Virus record (IMG/VR): IMGVR_UViG_3300050821_001027 | Span: 1-35,215 of that record | Length of the DNA: 35,215 nt | Reading direction: 5' to 3' (one strand) | Source: a virus | The notes under the pieces: model-generated | What the model was told of the DNA's origin: nothing | The model's input: the letters and a program-made list of their open reading frames with translations, nothing else | The model's database searches: none | Program-made: the position numbers and the translations under genes | Part shown: positions 1 to 7,779 of the stretch, piece by piece | How positions within the stretch are numbered: position 1 is the stretch's first letter | How the letters are laid out: each line of letters begins with the position of its first letter

Positions 1-1932
1 CATGTACGTCGAACCACTACCACCACCTGAGAATTGGACTGCGTTGTTGAGCGTCAGCGCCCATGTGCTGCCACCCTCATTGACTGCAGCAATGACCAAC
101 CCACACACTGCCCATCGTGGAATGTCGCAGCTGATCACACACAGGTCACCGTACGACGGTATGAATCCTTCCAACCCTACTGAGAAGACGATGTTCTCCC
201 GCAGGTAGTACGCGACCGCGCGTTGGTACATGCCCTCGCGCCATGCCTGAACCAGGTTAGTGCAACCGTACAGAAACACCTGCAGCGGGTTGTTACCCTC
301 GTCAATGTCGGGCAGCTGGCATTCGGTGATGATGGGCAGGTAAGTACCATCGTCCCCGTCTTGGTATGTCAACTCAATGCCGTCATTGTAGTCGTACCCA
401 GGCAGTTTGATCTGCCACTGGAACGAACCCTTCACCATGTTCTCAGGACCGAACATTGCCACTGGGATTGTCTGCTTGGTGTCCCTCACAAGTCCCAATA
501 CGGGTCCCGTTAGGATCGGAGTCGACCGTATGACAAGGGCGAGCAGCTTCGCAGCTTCCCAGAAGGTCGTCGACTGGTCAAACGTCCAGTCAAAGTAGTA
601 ACTGTTCTCAATGCAAAGGTCATTCAACGCGACCAAACCCACCATGTCGAGGTACTGCGTGATCAATTGTGGTCCGTACGCCGCCATTGCCATATCACAG
701 AACGCCCATATGGGGGACCGCGTGGCGGTGGGGGCGCTCCATGTGTTCGTGTCTATGTCGTAAATTGGTAGCATCCTCTCAGCAAGGATATTGAACTCCT
801 GCGCCGACTGGTCATTGAGGTTGAAGTCAGCAAGTGCCTTCACCCCGATGCAAGTCACGTTGCCGTAATTTGCAGCATCGGGACAGAAGCAGCGCATCGC
901 ATCCCACACCAACTCGTCCGAAGCGCCCGTAGCGGTATCGTGCGCATTGGTGCGCCATGCAGACACCTCCCACCGAGCGTTCGGAACCGGTGGGGTCCAA
1001 CTGATCGTTTGGCGCTGCGGCGTCGTGGTCGAGTACGTTGAGTTGCCCGGCACGTTGTAGGGAGCTCCGATCGGTGCACCCGTCACATCATCAATCTGCT
1101 GGTATGAGAACATCCACGTCACCGTCTCATCGCTCAGGCTGCCATCCGAGTTGCCCTTGTAAAGACCTGCGGGGAATGAGATGTCCACCTCCAAACGCAG
1201 CGCATACGATGGGGCACCCGAGGGATTAGCAACGAACGGTCCTTGCACCACATACCCGGTCTGATTCGTCCCGAGTAGTTGAATGTTGGAAACGTCAGAG
1301 CTCGTCAGGACGTTTGTGGGGAACAGGGTCGGTTTCGATCCCGGCGGCACGATCTCATATGTGATCTCCGGGTAGTTGGCAACCGGGGTCGTGCCAATGA
1401 ACAGCTCCGTAATGTTGTAAAAGCCCTGACCCACACAGAAGAACTGGAAAAGGTACTGACTGTTGCCAATGTACTGGTTGTACGGCTGCGCGGCGTAGCT
1501 GGGGAATATCAGCTGCTTCCCGTAGTTGACTTCAATCGGGTTACCCAGCTTCTCCTGGTTGTTCTTGCCCTGCAGTGTGTAGGCGGGACTGGTCTGTGGT
1601 TGCGTCAGGTTGGACAGCTTGTGAGCCATCGCCAACACGACCACCGCAACGATCAATAGGATGACCAGCGCCCACAGCAGATAAATCGGCGGGAATCCAA
1701 CCTGGCTGATTATCGTCATAACGTCACCGTTCTTGATGACCCGTGTGTCCCAGTCCTTCCTGAGCACCGGTACGCCATTCACCAGGATGATGGTGGGCCG
1801 GTCGAACTCGACGAAAGTCGGACTGTAGTGCTTTCGCAGTACATTCCTGATGGTCAGCTTGCGGCGGAGCGCGCTGACCTTGTGCTTGTACGGCTCGAAG
1901 CCGTTGGGAATCTCTACGAGACTAGCTTGCAT
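1..1932 (-). CDS. Tail tip / host-specificity protein J-like, partial
   Basis: The frame stays open from the ATG at 1932 to the window edge, giving at least 644 codons without a stop, so the C-terminus is missing. The N-terminus (about residues 1-75) looks like a small beta-grasp domain (RPTIILVNGVPV near 45-56). It is followed by a strongly hydrophobic segment at about 81-103 and then the segment YTLQGKNNQEKLGNPIEV near 118-135, which resembles the start of lambda J-type central tail fibre proteins. In this family the protein closes the tail tip and contacts the host receptor. The gene overlaps the NlpC/P60 gene by 11 bases, and the order DUF1833, NlpC/P60, J is the usual one. The I-like plus membrane-segment N-terminus fused to J is seen in many siphoviruses, so this is probably not a rearrangement. 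Confidence 0.85.
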   Translation of the reverse strand, partial: MQASLVEIPNGFEPYKHKVSALRRKLTIRNVLRKHYSPTFVEFDRPTIILVNGVPVLRKDWDTRVIKNGDVMTIISQVGFPPIYLLWALVILLIVAVVVLAMAHKLSNLTQPQTSPAYTLQGKNNQEKLGNPIEVNYGKQLIFPSYAAQPYNQYIGNSQYLFQFFCVGQGFYNITELFIGTTPVANYPEITYEIVPPGSKPTLFPTNVLTSSDVSNIQLLGTNQTGYVVQGPFVANPSGAPSYALRLEVDISFPAGLYKGNSDGSLSDETVTWMFSYQQIDDVTGAPIGAPYNVPGNSTYSTTTPQRQTISWTPPVPNARWEVSAWRTNAHDTATGASDELVWDAMRCFCPDAANYGNVTCIGVKALADFNLNDQSAQEFNILAERMLPIYDIDTNTWSAPTATRSPIWAFCDMAMAAYGPQLITQYLDMVGLVALNDLCIENSYYFDWTFDQSTTFWEAAKLLALVIRSTPILTGPVLGLVRDTKQTIPVAMFGPENMVKGSFQWQIKLPGYDYNDGIELTYQDGDDGTYLPIITECQLPDIDEGNNPLQVFLYGCTNLVQAWREGMYQRAVAYYLRENIVFSVGLEGFIPSYGDLCVISCDIPRWAVCGLVIAAVNEGGSTWALTLNNAVQFSGGGSGSTYM

Positions 1933-2428
1933 TTGGCTTTGGCCAGGTGCGGGGGATGTAGTACCCTATGACATTGAGGCAACGATTCCTGACGGTCTCA
2001 ATCCTGTGGCATACGACACCGCCACCGAAGCCACGACCACCCATAGCAGGGCTGACCGCGTGCAGCAGGTGACCACGGTCAACCGCAAGGTATATGCCCA
2101 CATGGGTGACGATGTTGTTTGCACCAAGCGCAACCGCTGCCCCATTGATCGGCTTGTCAATCTTCACCCAGTCACCCGATGCAATGCCCTTCGCTATCTC
2201 AGGCACCGTCTTAGATTGGTCTTGAGCATCAATGCCGGCATATGTGGGCAGGATGGTGTTGAAGTGGTTCTTGTAAACGGCGCACAGCAGTCCCCAGCAG
2301 TCGAAAGTGTCGGGGCCGCGTGCACCGTTGACCCACTTCATGCCGATGTAGTCGCTTGCCCAATGCTTTTGCCCTGACGTGTACTTCTTGACGATGCGTT
2401 GGCGTTCGATGGGTGGTGAAGTGATCAT
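1922..2428 (-). CDS. NlpC/P60 family tail assembly protein (lambda K-like)
   Basis: This 168-residue protein has the NlpC/P60 cysteine peptidase pattern: TFDCWGLL with the likely nucleophile Cys44, THVGIYL with the likely base His109, and LLHA near 121-124 in the position of the third active-site region. In lambda-like phages such proteins sit at the tail tip and are thought to cut peptidoglycan stem peptides during tail assembly or DNA entry. The start at 2428 forms an ATGA overlap with the stop of the DUF1833 gene, and the end overlaps the J-like gene. Its position between DUF1833 and J supports the K-like assignment. The family call is firm. The exact substrate is inferred. Confidence 0.85.
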   Translation of the reverse strand: MITSPPIERQRIVKKYTSGQKHWASDYIGMKWVNGARGPDTFDCWGLLCAVYKNHFNTILPTYAGIDAQDQSKTVPEIAKGIASGDWVKIDKPINGAAVALGANNIVTHVGIYLAVDRGHLLHAVSPAMGGRGFGGGVVCHRIETVRNRCLNVIGYYIPRTWPKPNAS

Positions 2429-2946
2429 TGTGCGTAGGTGTTTGCCAATCCCGGAAATCGCGTGCGGGTGTAATTCTGGGTGGGGAATGGTTTGTTGATT
2501 ATGTCCATGAACGTGCAGTTGCCCTGCACTTGGGTCTCGGTCACGGTGATGTCTGTGAGGAAAAGGATGATGGGTGGCACCATCTGCGGCACCAGCAAGT
2601 TGTTGCTCAGGTACGGCCGGTAAGTCACCGACACCGGATCAGAGGAGTTTTTGACCTGGTTGATGAAGTCGGTAAATACCTGGTCAATGTTGTCTATCGC
2701 AATCGGCAGATTGGACAGGCCTTGGTCACCGCTCTGCGGACGTTGGATCGAAAACGCACAAGGTTGGAATGTTGCTTCAGCCTCCGTCTCAAGCAGGCAT
2801 GTGATTGCTTCCGTATTGCAGCAGATGAAGATGTCACCCCCGGGCAATGACGGGTGACTGATCTGCAGGGTATCGATGACCGCAACATTGCTAGGGGCCA
2901 GGGTATAGGCCTCTTTGAGCGCTTCAGATAGTGACGCGTCAGGCAT
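2425..2946 (-). CDS. DUF1833-like minor tail protein
   Basis: The 173-residue product begins MPDASLSEALKEAYTLAP and contains ISHPSLPGG and a C-terminal NKPFPTQNYTRTRFPGL segment. This resembles the DUF1833 tail family, which usually sits directly upstream of the NlpC/P60 protein in siphovirus tail-tip modules, in the slot of lambda L. It probably forms part of the tail tip complex. The ATG at 2946 overlaps the preceding gene by 8 bases and the stop overlaps the next ATG (ATGA). No catalytic motif or membrane segment is visible. The assignment rests on sequence resemblance recalled from the family and on gene order. Confidence 0.65.
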   Translation of the reverse strand: MPDASLSEALKEAYTLAPSNVAVIDTLQISHPSLPGGDIFICCNTEAITCLLETEAEATFQPCAFSIQRPQSGDQGLSNLPIAIDNIDQVFTDFINQVKNSSDPVSVTYRPYLSNNLLVPQMVPPIILFLTDITVTETQVQGNCTFMDIINKPFPTQNYTRTRFPGLANTYAQ

Positions 2947-3442
2947 GCTGGCGACGTGCCTCCAATGTAATGACGCGTCGGTCGATGCCCTGCAGCGTCT
3001 TCATGGTCTCTTCGTTCCGTTTCTCGGACTTGTCATTGAATGTTTCCAAAGCTGTCTCCACCCTCATGAGAGCGGAAGCAACCCTGTCAATGGGTCCGGC
3101 GATTAGTGTGGCTTGTTCTTTTTCCATGCGTGTTGTCCTTTGTTCCAAAGTCTCCCATAGCTTTTCATTGTACGCTTTATACTTCCTGAAATCCTCGTCC
3201 TTCTCCTCGAGTGCAATCCTTATGGCATCGTCCGCGTTCTTCTTCGCGAGCTCCACGGCCTTCTCGTCCTCCCTCCTGAGGTTGTAGAACACCTTCTTGG
3301 CCACGAACACATGACCAAGGGCCCACATGACCCCCGCAAGTGCAGCTCCTGCTATCGTGAGAAGTGCGGCCACTTCAGTTGGTGTCCACCATACGGGGGT
3401 GGCCACGTTGGTGACCGTTGTTACATCTACGGGAGCAGTCAT
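2939..3442 (-). CDS. Membrane protein with long coiled coil (lysis cassette candidate)
   Basis: The start at 3442 is chosen because it makes an ATGA overlap with the stop of the upstream gene. An in-frame ATG 36 bases earlier would overlap that gene by 40 bases. The 167-residue protein has one membrane segment at about residues 23-48 (ending LGHVFVAKK), then a highly charged helix (about 50-165) rich in E, K and R that is likely a coiled coil, including EEKDEDFRKYKAYNEKLWE. This layout suits a membrane-anchored spanin- or holin-associated protein. It could equally be a tail or membrane-anchoring protein. I do not recognise a named family. It lies in a run of six envelope-targeted genes. Confidence 0.6.
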   Translation of the reverse strand: MTAPVDVTTVTNVATPVWWTPTEVAALLTIAGAALAGVMWALGHVFVAKKVFYNLRREDEKAVELAKKNADDAIRIALEEKDEDFRKYKAYNEKLWETLEQRTTRMEKEQATLIAGPIDRVASALMRVETALETFNDKSEKRNEETMKTLQGIDRRVITLEARRQHA

Positions 3443-3645
3443 TTGGAATGGGATGCTGTGTAATGCTGGAGGCGCCATTGCTGTGCTTGTTCAAGTGCAG
3501 ACACTCGCGCTTTGAGGGCATTCCAATCGTTGCTGGCGTCCCACACAGCGATCACTAGACCGCTGAGTGCCGCCCACAAGAGCATGACAGGTATCCGAAC
3601 CTTCATGCCCTCGTCCACCATTGGAATGCGCCTCTTGCGTTTCAC
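3439..3645 (-). CDS. Small single-span membrane protein (possible holin or i-spanin)
   Basis: A 68-residue protein with a very basic N-terminus (MKRKRRIP), one membrane segment at about 17-35 and a short amphipathic tail (WNALKARVSALEQAQQW). The positive N-terminus predicts an inside N-terminus and an outside tail, the topology of i-spanins and some class III holins. It is linked on both sides by ATGA overlaps (at 3642-3645 and 3439-3442), so it is translated as part of the cassette. No family is recognised and the role is inferred from topology and neighbours only. Confidence 0.55.
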   Translation of the reverse strand: MKRKRRIPMVDEGMKVRIPVMLLWAALSGLVIAVWDASNDWNALKARVSALEQAQQWRLQHYTASHSK

Positions 3646-3944
3646 GGGTTGAGTTTCTTCTGATCCGCCGCGTTCATGGCGTTGTACAGTTCGTTGTTCA
3701 CCTTGGCGAACTCCTGGGGTGACACCCAGGTTTCGTCCATTTGTGGTGTGTAGATGCCCAACTTACTTTGGATCGGGACTCCCTTTGCCAGTTGCAGCGT
3801 TGGTGGCTGGTACAGGGTCAGGGAGGCGACTGAGGATGCCGGCGGCGGCGAGGGCTCGGTCGCGCATGATGTCAGCCCGAGCGAAATCAGCAGGACTGCC
3901 ACTAGCGCGCAATGCCGCATCGGCGTCTTGGATTTTGTCAACAT
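3642..3944 (-). CDS. Small lipoprotein, o-spanin-like, partly nested in the preceding gene
   Basis: The 100-residue product from the ATG at 3944 has a basic start, a hydrophobic stretch and the lipobox LTSC with the modified Cys27. A proline/serine-rich segment (TEPSPPPASS) follows. An alternative ATG at 3920 leaves a shorter but still complete signal. Its first 182 bases lie inside the 3763-4056 gene in another frame. This nested lipoprotein arrangement is the hallmark of Rz/Rz1 spanin pairs, in which the o-spanin sits in the outer membrane and fuses it with the inner membrane at lysis. The C-terminus (about 45-100) is longer than in Rz1. The o-spanin role is inferred from architecture and nesting, not from sequence match. 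Confidence 0.6.
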   Translation of the reverse strand: MLTKSKTPMRHCALVAVLLISLGLTSCATEPSPPPASSVASLTLYQPPTLQLAKGVPIQSKLGIYTPQMDETWVSPQEFAKVNNELYNAMNAADQKKLNP

Positions 3945-4056
3945 AATCTTGGATTTGGGTTTGGAGTCTGAATCTCTCAGCCGCTGCACGTATCTGAAGG
4001 TACGCAGTAAGCAGCGGGATGAGAGCTACGACACCACCAACTATGGTGGTGAACAT
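3763..4056 (-). CDS. Small membrane protein with helical tail, i-spanin-like
   Basis: A 97-residue protein with an N-terminal membrane segment at about 3-22 (FTTIVGGVVALIPLLTAYL) followed by a charged helical region (RAAAERFRLQTQIQDYVDKI) likely to be coiled, and a Pro/Ala-rich C-terminus. The second half overlaps the lipoprotein gene in a different frame. A membrane anchor with a periplasmic coil, paired with a nested lipoprotein, fits the i-spanin of a two-component spanin. The start at 4056 lies 4 bases after the stop of the upstream lipoprotein gene. A holin is the alternative reading. Confidence 0.6.
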   Translation of the reverse strand: MFTTIVGGVVALIPLLTAYLQIRAAAERFRLQTQIQDYVDKIQDADAALRASGSPADFARADIMRDRALAAAGILSRLPDPVPATNAATGKGSPDPK

Positions 4057-4060
4057 GGTA

Positions 4061-4618
4061 TCAGGACGCCGGTGTGGGCGTCGGTGTTGGAGTCGCTGGA
4101 GCGGTGACCGTTGTGGTGGCAGGCAGAGCGACCACCTTGTTGGGATTCCCGCTCGCGACGTTCAACCCATTGGCAAGTGCCGTTGCGAACAGCGCATAGT
4201 TGGGTTTCAGCGCCGGGAAGTTGATCTTGAAGTCCGACTCGTACAGCGCCAGCGCCGATCCCGCATAAGTGGAAATCGTCTGCTGGTTTGCCGCGCTGAT
4301 ATTTGTGGATGCAAGAGCTGCGGTGATGTCCGCACCCGTCAGCGCACCCGGATTGGATGTCGCAATCGCCGTGAAGACATCCGCAGCAGCTGACACGTCA
4401 CCCGAATACTTCGGGTTCTTCTGCAGGATGCCCGCACCGACTGCCGAGATGACATCCTGGGCGGCCTTAGCGAGCGTGGTGGGTGTGACCTGCGCTTCAA
4501 TCTGCGAGAGCGCAGATGAAGTCGTTGTGGAACCCGGTGTCCCATTTGAAACGCAGCCCGTGGTGAACGAAACAGCGGCGCAGAGGGCCGCGAATCCTAA
4601 CATTTTTAGCTTATTCAT
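4061..4618 (-). CDS. Predicted lipoprotein of unknown function
   Basis: A 185-residue protein from the ATG at 4618. It has a classic lipoprotein signal: MNKLK start, hydrophobic core and lipobox TTGC with the modified Cys22. The mature part is rich in Ala, Thr and Ser, and the C-terminus is a threonine-proline run (TPTPTPTPAS). The leader ...AAACATCAAAACCACAAAA before the ATG has no Shine-Dalgarno sequence and nearly repeats the leader of the gene upstream. The earlier in-frame ATG at 4729 would read through the end of the upstream gene and lacks a signal. I do not recognise the family. An outer-membrane or periplasmic role in lysis or superinfection exclusion is possible. Confidence 0.65.
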   Translation of the reverse strand: MNKLKMLGFAALCAAVSFTTGCVSNGTPGSTTTSSALSQIEAQVTPTTLAKAAQDVISAVGAGILQKNPKYSGDVSAAADVFTAIATSNPGALTGADITAALASTNISAANQQTISTYAGSALALYESDFKINFPALKPNYALFATALANGLNVASGNPNKVVALPATTTVTAPATPTPTPTPAS

Positions 4619-4643
4619 TTTTGTGGTTTTGATGTTTCCTAAC

Positions 4644-5060
4644 TTAAACTGAACCGGAGGTTTTCGCAGCGGGCTCCACTGTGACGTTCTGGACGATCTT
4701 GTGGAGGTCATCCTGAACACCCAGCGCAAGTGCTTGCTTGCTGATCGCTGCTTTCACCGTCTGCTCGAACTGCTGGACTTCAGGCAGCGATGTGGCGAAC
4801 TCAACCCCCTTCACGACGGCGACGAGGGCTTTCTTCGAAGTGGTCAGCTTGCTCTGCTTCCACCATGCGAATATGGCCGCGCTGAAGGTCAGCAAGGCGT
4901 CGTATGTCCTGCTGTCGGTCAGCAGCGAGACAAGGGGGTTCGGTACAACCGGTGCCGGGTTGACAACGGAAGGACCGATTGCGGGAACCTGGGAGTAACC
5001 CCGGGGAGCGGCGAACATCACCGCGAGCACTAACATTACCATGAGCAGGTACTTTTTCAT
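4644..5060 (-). CDS. Exported or two-span membrane protein (holin candidate)
   Basis: A 138-residue protein with a signal-like N-terminus (MKKYLLMVMLVLAVMFAAP, possible cleavage after GYSQ near 24) and a second hydrophobic segment at about 54-67 (ALLTFSAAIFAWW). A helical charged C-terminal half follows (VEFATSLPEVQQFEQTVK). If the first segment is not cleaved it is a two-span protein, as in some holins. It opens the envelope-protein cassette, directly downstream of the tail structural genes. The leader AAACATCAAAACCACAC lacks a Shine-Dalgarno motif. No family is recognised, so the holin suggestion is an inference. Confidence 0.6.
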   Translation of the reverse strand: MKKYLLMVMLVLAVMFAAPRGYSQVPAIGPSVVNPAPVVPNPLVSLLTDSRTYDALLTFSAAIFAWWKQSKLTTSKKALVAVVKGVEFATSLPEVQQFEQTVKAAISKQALALGVQDDLHKIVQNVTVEPAAKTSGSV

Positions 5061-5093
5061 GTGTGGTTTTGATGTTTGACTGACTTGAGTGGA

Positions 5094-5702
5094 CTACATG
5101 CTTGCCGTGTAAGACACCTGGAGCGTGTCACCGGGAGAGACGACCTTGTCGCCGCCCGTGAACAGTCCGACCGACCACAGCTTTCCACTGGTGTTGGCGA
5201 TGGTGCTGGACGCTCCTGATCCGTATATGATGAAGCATCCCTTCACCGTGCCACCCGTGGTCACAATGGGGAATGACAAGGCGGCTGACAGCGCCTTGGA
5301 CGCACCCGATGCGGAACTGAACACGCACGTCTTCCGGGGCGTGGTATACAGGGGGTAGTTGGTGCTGCTACCTGCCTCAGCCCACCCGTTGGCACCGTCG
5401 ATCTGTGCCGCCGTGTCACCGGCAGTGATTGCTGAGTAACCAACTGAACTGATCAGCCCCATGTATGGTCCGGTGACCGAGTAGGACGAACCAGCAAGAA
5501 TGGTGTCGAGCGCGAGGTTCCTGCCCTCGGTGGTGACCGTGTTCTTGATTGTGTCCCTCCACATCACCTTGGACTTGCCGTTGACCTTTCGGATGCAGCG
5601 GACGTGGTAGATGCCATCGGCAAACGCCTGCTCGGCGTGCAAGGAACCGCGGAGAACCGTGGCGCCTGAATTATCCCTGGGATATACTGTTTCTTTGCTC
5701 AT
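5094..5702 (-). CDS. Phage structural protein of the tail-fibre region
   Basis: The 202-residue product contains TVTTEGRNLALDTILAGSS, GPYMGLISSVGYSAITAGDT, a KTCVFSS segment, and ends GDTLQVSYTASM. This set of motifs recurs in a siphovirus protein usually annotated as a hypothetical or putative tail protein. It looks all-beta with no signal or membrane segment. It follows the long glycine-rich fibre by 22 bases, so a role at the fibre or tail tip is plausible. The leader AATAAACAACCAATAATAAA has no Shine-Dalgarno motif. The family resemblance is good. The function is not established. Confidence 0.65.
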   Translation of the reverse strand: MSKETVYPRDNSGATVLRGSLHAEQAFADGIYHVRCIRKVNGKSKVMWRDTIKNTVTTEGRNLALDTILAGSSYSVTGPYMGLISSVGYSAITAGDTAAQIDGANGWAEAGSSTNYPLYTTPRKTCVFSSASGASKALSAALSFPIVTTGGTVKGCFIIYGSGASSTIANTSGKLWSVGLFTGGDKVVSPGDTLQVSYTASM

Positions 5703-5724
5703 TTTATTATTGGTTGTTTATTGG

Positions 5725-7779
5725 CTACTGAAAGTAAGTTATGACTATCGCTATTCCCTGGTAACCATTTCCGCCAGCTCCTGAGGTGTGTCCGCTCCTT
5801 GTATTGCCACCACCAGCACCACCAGCACCGTATTTACCGCCGTTACCACCAGTAAATCCTCCCGTAAGAGTGCTGGAACCAGAACCGCCACCGCCACCGC
5901 CCTCGGGAGGTATAATCGGATCACTGGCAGTGTAATCTCCCCCATTACCACCGGCGCTACTGGAACCGGCAGCACCCGAAGTACCACCATTCGTGACGGC
6001 ACCACCAGCAGCTGTCGCACCCACATTACTGGATGTGTCAATGCCGGCGGACGAAGCACCACCAGCTCCTGCATCGTTGGTTGATCCACCAGCAGCACCA
6101 TTCAAGTGTCCCGTGGTGTACCCAGTAGCATCGCCACCATTACCACCGTTCTCAGAAGAGGTGTATGTACCAGAGGGCGAGCCACCACTTGGACCGAATA
6201 CGACAATGGGTCCAGCCGCACCGTTACCCCCAAGTCCCTTACCAGCAGTCACCCAACTTCCAAACGAGGTGTCACCTCCATTGGTACCGTTGTGCGATGA
6301 ACCCGTGGTGGAGCTGGCCCCACCCACACCAGCAGCACCGACTGTGACTGTTTCTGTTGATCCCAGTGTTGATGTCGCAAATGACGATATTGTCCTAGCA
6401 GCACCGCTGCCACCGCAGGCTCCGTTAGTTCCGATAGACGAAGAAAACGCAGCGCCACCACCACCGCCACCGCCACCACCGATCAGGTACACAACTGTAG
6501 TGACACCACCCGAAGGCTTTGTCCATGTGTTCGATCCCGTGGTGGTAAATATCTGTATGTCAGCAGCCGACAGCAAGTCTGCTGCTGTGCCTGATTCCGA
6601 AATAGCGGCACTGAACAGAATCGCAGCTGACGGATTGTCTGCAGCGCTGGCTGCTTCTGATATGGTCACCAAATATCCACCCGCAGCTGAGTCGACAGTC
6701 GACGTAGAATCTTCCAGGTCAGCCAGCCGCGTAGCGGCGCCAACCGGCACGTCCTGCGCATTTGCCGCTTCATTGGCTGTTCCACCATTGAAGTCGATTG
6801 CATCAGTAAGGTCTGTAGCGCTACCCGCCTCAGTGACACTGGTGACATATGTGGCAATGCCAACCGGCAGGTCGAGCGCATCCATTACATCCACAACAGT
6901 ACCACCAGCGATGTTCACCACGTTTAGAACGTCCTGCGCATTGGCGGCCTCGGACACAGATACAAAGAAGTTTGTGGGACCGTCTTCAACGTCCTGCGCA
7001 TTGGCGGCCTCGGACACAGCGGCGAGGTATTGACCATCGCTGGCGTCGGTAGCGTCCGCAGCTTCATTGACGTTGGCAATGATCGCGCCGTCAGTGGTAT
7101 CCACCGCTGTGGGATCCTCCAATATCATTGAAGGAGCGTACACGGTGCCAGCTGCATTGACATCCGAAGCGGATCCAGCCTCAGTAACGCTCGGCGCATA
7201 CGAAGCCACACATGTGACAGCATCGGAAGCAGACGCTGCCTCAGTGACAAAGCTGTTGTCCGATACAACCTCAGTTACCACGTCAGCTGCTGAAGCTGCT
7301 TCAGCAACAGCGGATGCTCTTATCGTGACATAACTGGAAACATCAGACGCATGGGCAGTCTCAACTTGAGAGGATGAACCCGCCAGCGCTATCGCTGCGT
7401 CCAGCACAGATTCGGCAATGATGGGTGGTCCCTGCACTTCAAGCTGTGCAGTTACTACCCACTTGCCCTCGTTGTACTTTGCCTTCCAAACACCACCGAC
7501 GAACCGTGCCTGGTAATTGATTAGTCCCCCACCGATCGGCAGATCAATCGTGAAGTAGTCCTCACCGTTGTTGATGGTGAACTTGCAGAAATTCTCAAAC
7601 GTGACTAGGTCGGCATCGCCGAGCGTCCATTGGACGTTCTGTACCATCAGCGTGTTCGTGCGCTTGAGGCGCTGGCGCACCCGACCGGTCGCCATCGTCG
7701 TCCTGATGACCGGGCTCTGGCCCACCCCAGTATCATACTCGAGTTGAACCCCGGGAAGCGTGGAAGGCCAGTTGCTCAT
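5725..7779 (-). CDS. Long tail fibre: minor tail domain, repeat stalk and glycine-rich tip
   Basis: A 684-residue mosaic. Residues 1-118 (WPSTLPGVQLEYDTGVGQS to VTAQLEVQG) are clearly paralogous to the preceding gene and should anchor the protein to the tail. About 130-405 is a stalk of roughly 20-residue degenerate repeats with a core like EAANAQDV or EAGSASDV. From about 413 (TTTGSNTWTKPSGGVTT) to the end is a glycine-rich domain with a run of nine glycines and repeated GGNGG and GAGG motifs, ending GNGYQGIAIVITYF, as in the glycine-rich tip domains of phage adhesins. It probably binds the host receptor. The start overlaps the upstream stop (ATGA at 7779). Confidence 0.8.
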   Translation of the reverse strand: MSNWPSTLPGVQLEYDTGVGQSPVIRTTMATGRVRQRLKRTNTLMVQNVQWTLGDADLVTFENFCKFTINNGEDYFTIDLPIGGGLINYQARFVGGVWKAKYNEGKWVVTAQLEVQGPPIIAESVLDAAIALAGSSSQVETAHASDVSSYVTIRASAVAEAASAADVVTEVVSDNSFVTEAASASDAVTCVASYAPSVTEAGSASDVNAAGTVYAPSMILEDPTAVDTTDGAIIANVNEAADATDASDGQYLAAVSEAANAQDVEDGPTNFFVSVSEAANAQDVLNVVNIAGGTVVDVMDALDLPVGIATYVTSVTEAGSATDLTDAIDFNGGTANEAANAQDVPVGAATRLADLEDSTSTVDSAAGGYLVTISEAASAADNPSAAILFSAAISESGTAADLLSAADIQIFTTTGSNTWTKPSGGVTTVVYLIGGGGGGGGGAAFSSSIGTNGACGGSGAARTISSFATSTLGSTETVTVGAAGVGGASSTTGSSHNGTNGGDTSFGSWVTAGKGLGGNGAAGPIVVFGPSGGSPSGTYTSSENGGNGGDATGYTTGHLNGAAGGSTNDAGAGGASSAGIDTSSNVGATAAGGAVTNGGTSGAAGSSSAGGNGGDYTASDPIIPPEGGGGGGSGSSTLTGGFTGGNGGKYGAGGAGGGNTRSGHTSGAGGNGYQGIAIVITYFQ
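6549..7380 (-). repeat. Degenerate tandem repeats coding the fibre stalk
   Basis: The stalk region of the 5725-7779 gene encodes a dozen or so related units with a core of E-A-(A/G)-(S/N/D)-A-x-D-(V/A), spaced mostly 19-30 residues apart. At the DNA level two neighbouring units are identical over 32 bases (6928-6959 and 6988-7019), a 60-base period, which suggests recent duplication. Such repeats can change fibre length by recombination. They are in frame and coding, so they are not a CRISPR array. Confidence 0.75.

Noticed and set aside
1850-2377. 175-codon plus-strand open frame
   Set aside because: It is antisense to the NlpC/P60 gene, which has catalytic motifs and family context.
6928-7019. 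Possible CRISPR array
   Set aside because: The 32-base identical units have a 60-base period but are coding, in frame and part of a longer diverged repeat series without unique spacers or leader.
5993-7033. 346-codon open frame on the plus strand opposite the fibre
   Set aside because: It is Pro/Ala-rich and mirrors the repeats and glycine codons of the minus-strand fibre gene. It has no operon context and no recognisable domain.
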